Origin: Vulcanimicrobiota bacterium
GTDB taxonomy: Bacteria; Vulcanimicrobiota; Vulcanimicrobiia; Vulcanimicrobiales; Vulcanimicrobiaceae
Direction of reading: 5' to 3'
DNA length: 12,947 bases
NCBI GenBank assembly: GCA_030040695.1
Contig: JASHTE010000292.1
Location: 1-12,947, forward strand
Numbering within the stretch: position 1 is the stretch's first letter; every line of letters starts with the position of its first letter. Under the pieces are notes generated by a model. The model ran no database searches and was not told the DNA's origin. It saw only the letters and a program-made list of their open reading frames with translations. A program made the translations under genes and the position numbers. This document shows positions 6,188-12,947 of the stretch, piece by piece.

Positions 6188-7504
6188 ATGCGTCAGCGCA
6201 ATCTCTTGATCTTCCTCGCAGCGATCGTCGTGCTCGTCCTCATCGGCGTCTTGGCGCGCGGCGGCCGGCAATCCGGGATGAGCGTCGTCGTGGAGCGCGT
6301 GAGGCTTGCGCCGTTCACCGTCAAGCTCGCCGAGAACGGTGTCGTGATGAGTCCGCACTCCGAGCAGATTCCCTCGCTCGTCGGGGGCAATCTCCAGTCG
6401 CTCGACGTCCGCGAGGGCGAGCACGTCACTGCCGGACAACTGCTCGCGACCGTCTACAACGCCACGCTCTACTACCAAGCCGCCGGCTCGCAAGCGGACT
6501 ACAGCTCCTCGGTCGCCGACGTGAGGACGGCACGCGTGAACGAGCAAAACGCCCGCGTTCAGTACGTGGCGCAGGTGAGTACCGCGAAGTCGCAACTCGA
6601 TCTCGCGCAGCGCATCTATGACGAGGACGTGACGCTCTTCCACAATCAGGCGATCGCGCGCAATCAGCTCGACAGCGACGCGGCGAAACTCGACCAAGCG
6701 CGCGTTGCGTATCAGCAGGCCGTCGAGCAGCTGCAGCTCGGTGCCGTGAGCGGATACGGCATCGACAGCGTCCAGTACGCTCAGGCGAATGCTCGTAAAG
6801 CGGCGATCGTGAACGCGCAGAACCAACAGCAGCTCGCCTTCAGCCGCATCACCGCTCCCTTCGACGGCATCATTCAATCGATTACGTCCGATCCAAACGA
6901 TCCTCTACGCCCGATCCAGGTCGGCACGCCGGTCACCGAGGGGCAGGCGCTCTTCACGATCGCCACGACTGATAACTACATCGTTCGTGCCGAGGTCGAC
7001 GAGCAGGATATCATCAACGTTCGCCTGGGGCAGCGCGTATTCATCACCGGGGAAGATTTCCCCGGACGCACGATCGTCGGACGCGTCGCGCAGATCTCGC
7101 CGATCGCTACGAAGTCGACTGACGCAAGCAGCACGGCGAAGCAGGTGTTGACGACGATCGTGCTCGATTCGTCTCCGGTTTTCCTCAAGGACGGCATGAA
7201 CGTGGACGTCGACATCCTGACTACGGATCTTCACCGAGCGCTCAGCGTTCCGAACGGTGCAATCGCCACACAGAACGGCTCGAGCTACGTCTTCGTCGTC
7301 GCCGGCGGCGTCGCGCACAAACGGCGCGTAACGGCCGGAGTCGTCGGCGACGCACGTACGCAAGTGCTTGGTGGGCTCTCGCCGGGCGAGAGCATCGTGT
7401 CGCAGAAGTACCCGCTGCTGACCGACGGCGCGCGCGTTCAGCCCACGACGAGCCCGTCCCCGCTACCGCTCTCCAGCGGCAGCGTGTTCGTTACCGGCGG
7501 CTAG
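6188..7504 (+). CDS. HlyD/MacA-like periplasmic adaptor (membrane fusion protein)
   Basis: A 438-residue membrane fusion protein bridging the permeases and the TolC-like channel. A single N-terminal membrane anchor (LLIFLAAIVVLVLIGVLA, residues 6-23) is followed by the first beta/lipoyl half (about 62-90, with SLDVREGEHVTAGQLLATVY). A long Gln/Ala-rich alpha-hairpin spans about 95-215, the second lipoyl half includes FSRITAPFDGIIQSI (218-232), a beta-barrel spans 262-345 (DNYIVRAEVDEQDIINVRLG), and a membrane-proximal domain spans about 350-420. This is the family's standard order. The ITAPFDG motif is diagnostic. GAGGT and AAGGA at 6174-6183 just upstream form a good ribosome-binding region that overlaps the TolC stop. 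The C-terminal Pro/Ser-rich tail is variable. Substrate unknown; MacA-type adaptors serve macrolide, peptide or lipid exporters. Confidence 0.93.
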   Translation: MRQRNLLIFLAAIVVLVLIGVLARGGRQSGMSVVVERVRLAPFTVKLAENGVVMSPHSEQIPSLVGGNLQSLDVREGEHVTAGQLLATVYNATLYYQAAGSQADYSSSVADVRTARVNEQNARVQYVAQVSTAKSQLDLAQRIYDEDVTLFHNQAIARNQLDSDAAKLDQARVAYQQAVEQLQLGAVSGYGIDSVQYAQANARKAAIVNAQNQQQLAFSRITAPFDGIIQSITSDPNDPLRPIQVGTPVTEGQALFTIATTDNYIVRAEVDEQDIINVRLGQRVFITGEDFPGRTIVGRVAQISPIATKSTDASSTAKQVLTTIVLDSSPVFLKDGMNVDVDILTTDLHRALSVPNGAIATQNGSSYVFVVAGGVAHKRRVTAGVVGDARTQVLGGLSPGESIVSQKYPLLTDGARVQPTTSPSPLPLSSGSVFVTGG

Positions 7505-7508
7505 CCGC

Positions 7509-8702
7509 GTGTCCCGTCTGCTCGCGTACCTCGACGAAGCATTGACCTCGCTCTGGCGCAACCGCATGCGCTCAGCGCTCACGATGCTCGGCATGATCAT
7601 CGGTAGCGCGTCGATCATTACCGTTTTTGGGATCAGCCGCGCGACGACGAGCGGTATCGAGAGCACGTTTGGCTCGTTCGGTACCTTCCCGGTCATCGTG
7701 GAAGTCGACCCGACGCAGAACTATCCCAGCATCGCGCAAATTCACTACAGCGACGTGCGCCCGGTTGCGCAAGCGCTGCAAGCGATCACGCCTTGGGTGA
7801 TACCGCAGTGGAACCGCTCGTATCTCACCACATACGGAAATATCCGCGATTACCCCGATGTCGGCGCCACGAGCGGTTTTCATGATGACGGACTCGCAAT
7901 GTCGCAAGGGCGGAAGATCGACCAGGCGGATGTCGATTCTGCAGCACATGTCTGCGTAATCACCTCGGACCTCGCGACGGAATTCTTTGGAAACGGCAAC
8001 GCGGTTGGGAACTATCTGCGCATCAACGGCGGGCGGTACCGTGTCGTCGGCGTCTACGCGAATATCAAGGGTTCGTTTCTCAACTCAGCGGTTGGAAGCA
8101 GCACCATCGCTATTCCCTACACGACTTTCCATCGCGACGTCTCCTCTTCACCGCCGGATTTCATCTTTATCTACGCGCCGAACGGCATGGATCAGCAAGC
8201 CGGACAGATCGCCGTCGCCACCCTGCAACGCCTCCACGGCCCCGGTGCGAAGTACCTCACGGCGAGCACCTCGGATTTCCTCAAGTCATTCGAGAACGTG
8301 CTGAACATCGTCGGCACAGGCCTTGCGGCGATCGGCGGCGTCGCGCTCATCGTGGCCGGCATTGGGATCATGAACATCATGCTCGTCTCCGTCGCAGAGC
8401 GAACGCGTGAGATAGGTATCCGCAAAGCGGTTGGCGCCAGCAAAAACGACATCACGCTGCAGTTCCTCATCGAGTCCGTCGTCCTCACGCTGCTCGGCGG
8501 GGGTATCGGCAGCGGCATCGGGCTTCTCGTAACGATCGGCGGCGTCTCGCTCCTCTCGAAGGAGCTCGGTGAGGTGATCATCCCGTACGCGTTGATCATC
8601 GCGATCGCAACGTGCTTCTCATTCCTCGTGGGCGTCGCTTTCGACACGTATCCGGCCCTGCGCGCCGCGCGGCTCGACGCGATCGAGGCGTTGCGCCTAT
8701 GA
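7509..8702 (+). CDS. MacB/FtsX-type ABC exporter permease, first copy
   Basis: A 397-residue permease with the MacB topology: helix 1 (about 23-43) after the amphipathic segment ALTSLWRNRMRSALTMLGMIIG, then a large periplasmic core domain (45-265), then helices at about 268-292, 318-345 and 357-378. The signature VAGIGIMNIMLVSVAERTRE is followed by IGIRKAVGA, the coupling-helix region, and the C-terminus DTYPALRAARLDAIEALRL is the classic FtsX ending. It lacks the fused ATPase found in E. coli MacB; the ATPase is encoded separately two genes on. The periplasmic domain has AAHVCVITSDLATEFFGNG (Cys149), shared with the next gene. It starts with GTG at 7509, 4 bases after the adaptor stop. Such permeases do mechanotransmission, driving substrate from the periplasm through the adaptor and TolC. 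Confidence 0.93.
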   Translation: MSRLLAYLDEALTSLWRNRMRSALTMLGMIIGSASIITVFGISRATTSGIESTFGSFGTFPVIVEVDPTQNYPSIAQIHYSDVRPVAQALQAITPWVIPQWNRSYLTTYGNIRDYPDVGATSGFHDDGLAMSQGRKIDQADVDSAAHVCVITSDLATEFFGNGNAVGNYLRINGGRYRVVGVYANIKGSFLNSAVGSSTIAIPYTTFHRDVSSSPPDFIFIYAPNGMDQQAGQIAVATLQRLHGPGAKYLTASTSDFLKSFENVLNIVGTGLAAIGGVALIVAGIGIMNIMLVSVAERTREIGIRKAVGASKNDITLQFLIESVVLTLLGGGIGSGIGLLVTIGGVSLLSKELGEVIIPYALIIAIATCFSFLVGVAFDTYPALRAARLDAIEALRL

Positions 8703-9895
8703 TGTATGTCTCTGAAGCCTGGCGCGTCCTCATGGCAAACATGGCGCGCTCGCTCCTTACTGTGACGGGCCTCATCATCGGCGTCGGTGCGGTCGTCGCC
8801 ATCCTCGTCCTCGGCAAGAGCATGGCCGGCGCGGTCGACGCCTCGCTCGGCGGCTTCGCCGATAGCTCGTTCATCATCTATCCCAACCCGACGCAGAGCG
8901 ATGTCGCGACTGCCGCTATTCGGCTTCGGGACCTCACCGCCGTAAAAGCGACGGTCCCCGGAATCATGGATGCGCAGCCGCTCGGCTTCCACAGCGACCT
9001 CGTACGCGTGGGATACGCGCAGGTTCGCTACGAGATATCACCCGACGGTCCGATTCCGTTCAATACGACGCCGCTGCACTACGGGCGGCTCTTTACCGAC
9101 AACGACGTCGCGGCCGCGGCGCACGTCTGCATCATCTCAAACGCCGTCTATCAGCGCCTCTTCCCGAACGGCGGCGACCCGACGGGCAATAATCTCTACG
9201 CGGGAGCGCAGCGCTACGTGATCGTCGGCGTTCTGCAGCCGCCGCATCACGGCTTCATCAACGCAACCTTCAGTGGAGACATCATCATCCCGTGGACGAC
9301 GTACGTGGACACCTACGTCCGAGGCTCGACGGTTTTTGCCGGTCGCTTCATCGCCGATAACCCTGCGAGTATCCCGTCGCTCGAAGTGGCCGTCATGAAC
9401 GAGCTGCGCACTCTCCGCGGCTCGAGCACGATTGAGTATGAAACCTTCGACAAGACCCAGATTACCCAAGGCATCAACGGCGTCTTCAACGCGATGACTC
9501 TCGTCGTCGCGCTTATCGGCGCCGTCTCGCTCGTTGTCGCCGGCATCGGCATCATGAACATCATGCTCGTCTCCGTGGCCGAGCGCACGCGAGAGATTGG
9601 GGTGCGCAAGGCGATCGGCGCGCGAGCAGGGCAGATCCTCGCACAGTTTTTCGTCGAGTCGCTGCTGCTCTGCGGAAGCGGCTGCGGCATCGGCCTGGGG
9701 ATCGGTCTTGTCATCGGACAAGTGGTGAACCAAGTAGCGATCGTCAAAATCACCGGCTCGATCGCGCCGATTCCGTGGCTGACCGCAGTCCTGGTAGCTG
9801 CCGCCTTTGCGGTGGTTGCGGCACTCGCTTTTGGGACGTATCCCGCTTATCGTGCATCGAGGCTCGATCCGATCGAGGCGTTGCGCTATGAATGA
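8699..9895 (+). CDS. MacB/FtsX-type ABC exporter permease, second copy
   Basis: A 398-residue paralogue of the preceding permease. Helix 1 is at about 19-39 (LLTVTGLIIGVGAVVAILVLG), the periplasmic core domain at 41-262 and three C-terminal helices at about 265-288, 315-340 and 360-380. It has VAGIGIMNIMLVSVAERTRE, then IGVRKAIGA, and ends GTYPAYRASRLDPIEALRYE. I chose the ATG at 8699, whose ATGA overlaps the upstream TGA, rather than an in-frame ATG at 8612 deep inside the previous gene; the 4-base overlap implies translational coupling and roughly equal expression. The two periplasmic domains are clearly diverged (little identity outside AAHVC and the RYxVVGV/RYVIVGV strand), so a heterodimeric permease with asymmetric periplasmic faces is the simplest reading. 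No fused ATPase. Confidence 0.93.
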   Translation: MMYVSEAWRVLMANMARSLLTVTGLIIGVGAVVAILVLGKSMAGAVDASLGGFADSSFIIYPNPTQSDVATAAIRLRDLTAVKATVPGIMDAQPLGFHSDLVRVGYAQVRYEISPDGPIPFNTTPLHYGRLFTDNDVAAAAHVCIISNAVYQRLFPNGGDPTGNNLYAGAQRYVIVGVLQPPHHGFINATFSGDIIIPWTTYVDTYVRGSTVFAGRFIADNPASIPSLEVAVMNELRTLRGSSTIEYETFDKTQITQGINGVFNAMTLVVALIGAVSLVVAGIGIMNIMLVSVAERTREIGVRKAIGARAGQILAQFFVESLLLCGSGCGIGLGIGLVIGQVVNQVAIVKITGSIAPIPWLTAVLVAAAFAVVAALAFGTYPAYRASRLDPIEALRYE

Positions 9896-10577
9896 CGCTC
9901 CCGTCATCGAGCTACGCGGAATCGTGAAGATCTATACGAGCGGCCCGCTCGAGCTCGAGGTGCTGCACGGACTCAATCTCACCGTTCAGCGGGGCGAGTA
10001 CGTCGCAATCATGGGACCCTCGGGCTCGGGAAAGTCGACGCTTATGAACCTCGTCGGATGTCTCGACCGCCCTTCCCGCGGTACGTATCGGCTCGACGGC
10101 GTCGATGTCGCCGGGCTCGACGACAACGCGCTCGCCGCGATTCGTCTGCGTAAGCTCGGGTTCGTCTTTCAGGGATACAACTTGCTCGGTCGCGCCGACG
10201 CCTTGAACAACGTCGCGCTTCCACTGTTCTACGCAGGCCTCGCTACCAAGGAGCGCCGCGAGAGGGCGATGGCGAGGCTCGCGGAGGTGGGCCTTGCCGA
10301 CCGCGCACGCCACAAACCGAGCGAGCTCTCGGGCGGACAGCAACAGCGCGTCGCGATCGCGCGGGCGCTTGCGAACGACCCGGCGGTCCTCTTGGCCGAC
10401 GAGCCGACCGGGAATCTCGACTCGGCAACCAGCGAGGAGCTCCTCGAGCTCTTCAGCAAGCTCCATGGAAATGGTCGAACAATTCTCATGGTTACGCACG
10501 ACGAGGGAGTCGCGGCCCATGCTCGCCGCATCGTGCGGCTCCGAGACGGGAATATCGTAGCGGACGCTCAGCGTTAA
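9888..10577 (+). CDS. MacB/LolD-type ABC transporter ATPase
   Basis: A 229-residue stand-alone ATPase with every catalytic element: Walker A GPSGSGKST (43-51), Q-loop Gln in FVFQGYNLL (Q95), signature LSGGQ (147-151), Walker B VLLADEP (167-173) with catalytic Glu172, D-loop GNLD, and H-loop His in VTHDE (H204). GCLDRPSRGTYRLDG and YNLLGRADALNNVALPL are hallmarks of the MacB/LolD/FtsE branch. It would power the two permeases encoded just upstream from the cytoplasmic side. I chose the ATG at 9888: it overlaps the end of the second permease by 8 bases, while an ATG at 9807 would add 27 residues read out of frame inside that gene. Length matches stand-alone family members. LolD-like lipoprotein release is less likely because an adaptor and a TolC partner are present. 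Confidence 0.95.
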   Translation: MNDAPVIELRGIVKIYTSGPLELEVLHGLNLTVQRGEYVAIMGPSGSGKSTLMNLVGCLDRPSRGTYRLDGVDVAGLDDNALAAIRLRKLGFVFQGYNLLGRADALNNVALPLFYAGLATKERRERAMARLAEVGLADRARHKPSELSGGQQQRVAIARALANDPAVLLADEPTGNLDSATSEELLELFSKLHGNGRTILMVTHDEGVAAHARRIVRLRDGNIVADAQR

Positions 10578-10597
10578 CCAGAGAAGAGAATAGAAGT

Positions 10598-11815
10598 ATG
10601 GTAAAAAGTCGTATCCTTCCCGGCCTGATCGTCGGTCTTGCCGGTGTCGTCGTCGGAGCGCTCGTTATGATGCTCTATGCGAGCACGCACTTCGCCAACG
10701 TCGCCGGGCCGAACAACTCGCTGCCCGTGGTCTCCGCCGCGCCACTCTCCGGCGTCAGCGACCAAGACCGCATCGTGAGCGCGGTGAAGCGCACGAAGGC
10801 CTCAGTCGTCGCCATCGACGTGAACGTGAACGGACAGGAGTACAATCCCATGTGCGACGACCCGTTCTTCCGCCAATTCTTCGGAAGCCAGGTGCCCTGC
10901 GAGCAGAACGTCCGCGGGCAAGATTCCGGCTCCGGCTTCGTCTACGACCGGGACGGTGACATCGTCACCAACGCGCACGTCGTGACACCGCCGGAGGGCG
11001 CGCACGTCACCGGCATCACGGTCGTCTTCCCGAACGGTGACCACGTTCCGGCCCACGTCGTCGCCGAGAACGTCGAGGCCGACATCGCGATCATCAAGGT
11101 GAGCGACTACGCGAAACTTCCACCTCCGCTCGAGCTTGCCGACTCCGACCGCCTCGAACAAGGGCAGTGGGCAATCGCGATCGGCGAACCGCTCGAGCTG
11201 CAGCAGACCGTAACCCTCGGTATCGTGTCGGCGTTCGATCGTGACGAGACGATCCCGACGGAGGACGGGAACGCCATCGATTTCAAGGGGCTTCTCCAGA
11301 CGTCAGCGCCGATCAATCCGGGCGACTCCGGCGGACCGCTCATCGACATTGATGGCCGCGTCATCGGCATCAACCAGTCGACGGCTCGTCCCTCGTTGGC
11401 CCAGGGAATCGGCTTCGCGATTCCTTCGAACACCGTGCGGCGGGTCGTGGCGCAGCTCCAGGCGCACCCCGGCGTCTATCAGGGGACGAACGAAGGCTTC
11501 ATGGGCGTGGCACTTCAGGACCTCACGCAAGGCCTTCGCAACGAGATTGGTTATACGAACGGCAGCGGTGTGGCAATCGTGCAGGTCGTCGGCGGATCGC
11601 CGGCCGACCAAGCCGGCCTTCAGCCGGGCGATGTGATCGTCTCCGCCGACGGCCAAGCCTTCAGCTCGCAGAGCACGCTCAGCCACTACATCGCCTCAAA
11701 GAAGCCGGGACAGCAGCTACGCCTCAACATCTGGTCGCAGGGTAACCGGAAGCTAGTAGTCGTGAAGCTCGGCGAGCGTCCCGCCGCCCAGCCACAACAG
11801 ACCCAGCAGCCATAG
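10598..11815 (+). CDS. htrA: HtrA/DegP-like membrane-anchored serine protease with PDZ domain
   Basis: A 405-residue S1C protease that degrades or refolds damaged envelope proteins. An N-terminal anchor (about residues 6-28) precedes a linker and a trypsin-like domain. The catalytic triad is visible: His127 in TNAHVV, Asp162 in ADIAIIKV and Ser244 in GDSGGPL. QTSAPINPGDSGG and GIGFAIPSN are family hallmarks. One PDZ domain follows (about 300-392: GFMGVALQDL, GSPADQAGLQPGDVI), then a short Gln/Pro tail. Between the linker and the oxyanion region is an insertion with two Cys (C86 and C101, around DDPFFRQFFGSQ), plausibly a disulfide on the outer side of the membrane. It starts 20 bases after the ATPase stop, with a purine-rich AGAAGAGAATAGAAG leader, and ends the exporter operon. 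Location there suggests stress-linked upkeep of the exporter or its substrate, which is inference. Confidence 0.94.
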   Translation: MVKSRILPGLIVGLAGVVVGALVMMLYASTHFANVAGPNNSLPVVSAAPLSGVSDQDRIVSAVKRTKASVVAIDVNVNGQEYNPMCDDPFFRQFFGSQVPCEQNVRGQDSGSGFVYDRDGDIVTNAHVVTPPEGAHVTGITVVFPNGDHVPAHVVAENVEADIAIIKVSDYAKLPPPLELADSDRLEQGQWAIAIGEPLELQQTVTLGIVSAFDRDETIPTEDGNAIDFKGLLQTSAPINPGDSGGPLIDIDGRVIGINQSTARPSLAQGIGFAIPSNTVRRVVAQLQAHPGVYQGTNEGFMGVALQDLTQGLRNEIGYTNGSGVAIVQVVGGSPADQAGLQPGDVIVSADGQAFSSQSTLSHYIASKKPGQQLRLNIWSQGNRKLVVVKLGERPAAQPQQTQQP

Positions 11816-11839
11816 TGGGGGGCCAAAAAGGGTTCCCCT

Positions 11840-11867
11840 GCAACCCGGGCCGCCTAGCCCGGGTTGC
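11840..11867 (+). terminator. Hairpin terminator candidate after the exporter operon
   Basis: GCAACCCGGGC (11840-11850) and GCCCGGGTTGC (11857-11867) form a perfect 11-bp stem with a 6-base loop, 24 bases past the htrA stop. No run of T follows (TCTTGATG), so it is a strong stem without the classic U-tract. It may end transcription by another mechanism, or protect the 3' end. The -35 box of the next gene begins only 2 bases after the stem. Confidence 0.62.
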
Positions 11868-11869
11868 TC

Positions 11870-11897
11870 TTGATGTAGCCGGTCAGACTGCTATGAT
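11870..11897 (+). promoter_or_regulatory. Sigma-70-like promoter for dnaK
   Basis: TTGATG (11870-11875) and TATGAT (11892-11897) are separated by 16 bases and match the -35 (TTGACA) and -10 (TATAAT) consensus at 4/6 and 5/6. Transcription would begin near 11904, giving a leader of about 130 bases. No CIRCE inverted repeat (TTAGCACTC-N9-GAGTGCTAA) is present, so HrcA control from this site is not supported. The TATAAC-like element at 11950-11955 lacks a good -35 and is a weaker alternative. Confidence 0.6.
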
Positions 11898-11904
11898 GAC
11901 CGAG

Positions 11905-12034
11905 CGCAACCGTTCGTAAGCGGCAAGGCGTACCCTAAAGCTCGCGCGTTATAACCTCCGCGCGGCAACGGGGGAGCTGGTCCAGGACGATTGCACGTCA
12001 CAGAATTTTTCGATGAAAGAGGTACCAAAACTAC
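11905..12034 (+). other. dnaK 5' leader with possible hairpin
   Basis: This is a 130-base untranslated leader between the predicted start site and the dnaK ATG. AGCTCGCGCG (11939-11948) can pair with CGCGC (11959-11963) and GAGCT (11974-11978), leaving a 10-base apical loop and a 10-base bulge. The structure could influence mRNA stability or translation, but nothing matches a named riboswitch or RNA thermometer family. A likely ribosome-binding site AGAGGT lies at 12018-12023, with a somewhat long 11-base spacer. Confidence 0.35.

Positions 12035-12947
<913 letters not shown>

Noticed and set aside
6122..6877. 251-residue minus-strand frame opposite the adaptor
   Set aside because: A shadow frame typical of high-GC genes; the plus-strand adaptor has all expected domains.
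9137..9907. 256-residue minus-strand frame opposite the second permease
   Set aside because: Low-complexity Asp/Arg/His-rich translation with no domain; the plus strand encodes a well-supported permease.
11893..11919. Eight-codon frame (ATGATGACC ... TAA) in the dnaK leader as a leader peptide
   Set aside because: Its ATG lies within the -10 box, upstream of the predicted transcription start, and there is no ribosome-binding site.
11868..12034. CIRCE/HrcA operator before dnaK
   Set aside because: No TTAGCACTC-N9-GAGTGCTAA or close variant is present on either strand.

Overview
The window is high-GC bacterial chromosome whose gene content points to a diderm lineage on the Terrabacteria side of the tree. 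The evidence conflicts in an informative way. A TolC-type outer-membrane channel and a periplasmic adaptor imply an outer membrane. RNase J and a DnaK that lacks the lobe-I insert of proteobacterial DnaK are typical of Gram-positive-like lineages. Candidatus Eremiobacterota (WPS-2), or another diderm Terrabacteria group, fits best. This is inference from gene content, not a database match.

Left edge (1-1026): the 3' end of an isocitrate/isopropylmalate-type dehydrogenase, then a short decayed zone. The zone holds a frameshifted, N-terminally truncated Mrr-like restriction endonuclease remnant on the minus strand. It is bracketed by two oppositely oriented copies of a dispersed repeat with the core TGTCATCCCGAGCG. 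Minus-strand block (1027-3619): RNase J followed, 19 bases after its stop, by a ten-helix DMT/EamA transporter.

Plus-strand block (3618-11815): eight tightly packed genes that look like one operon. In order they are a small exported protein of unknown function, a Yip1-family membrane protein, a TolC-like outer-membrane factor, a HlyD/MacA-like adaptor, two different MacB/FtsX-type permeases, a separate MacB/LolD-type ATPase, and an HtrA-like membrane-anchored serine protease. Gaps are 3-20 bases or overlaps of 4 and 8 bases. Together they would form a tripartite ABC (mechanotransmission) exporter with a heterodimeric permease and an envelope quality-control protease. A perfect 11-bp hairpin follows the operon.

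Right edge (11868-12947): a good sigma-70-like promoter starts 2 bases after that hairpin. It leads through a roughly 130-base leader into dnaK, which runs off the window.

The most unusual items are the split, two-permease exporter operon that includes Yip1 and HtrA; the divergent pair whose start codons share one CATG; and the repeat-bracketed restriction-enzyme remnant. I see no CRISPR array, tRNA, rRNA or intact mobile element.
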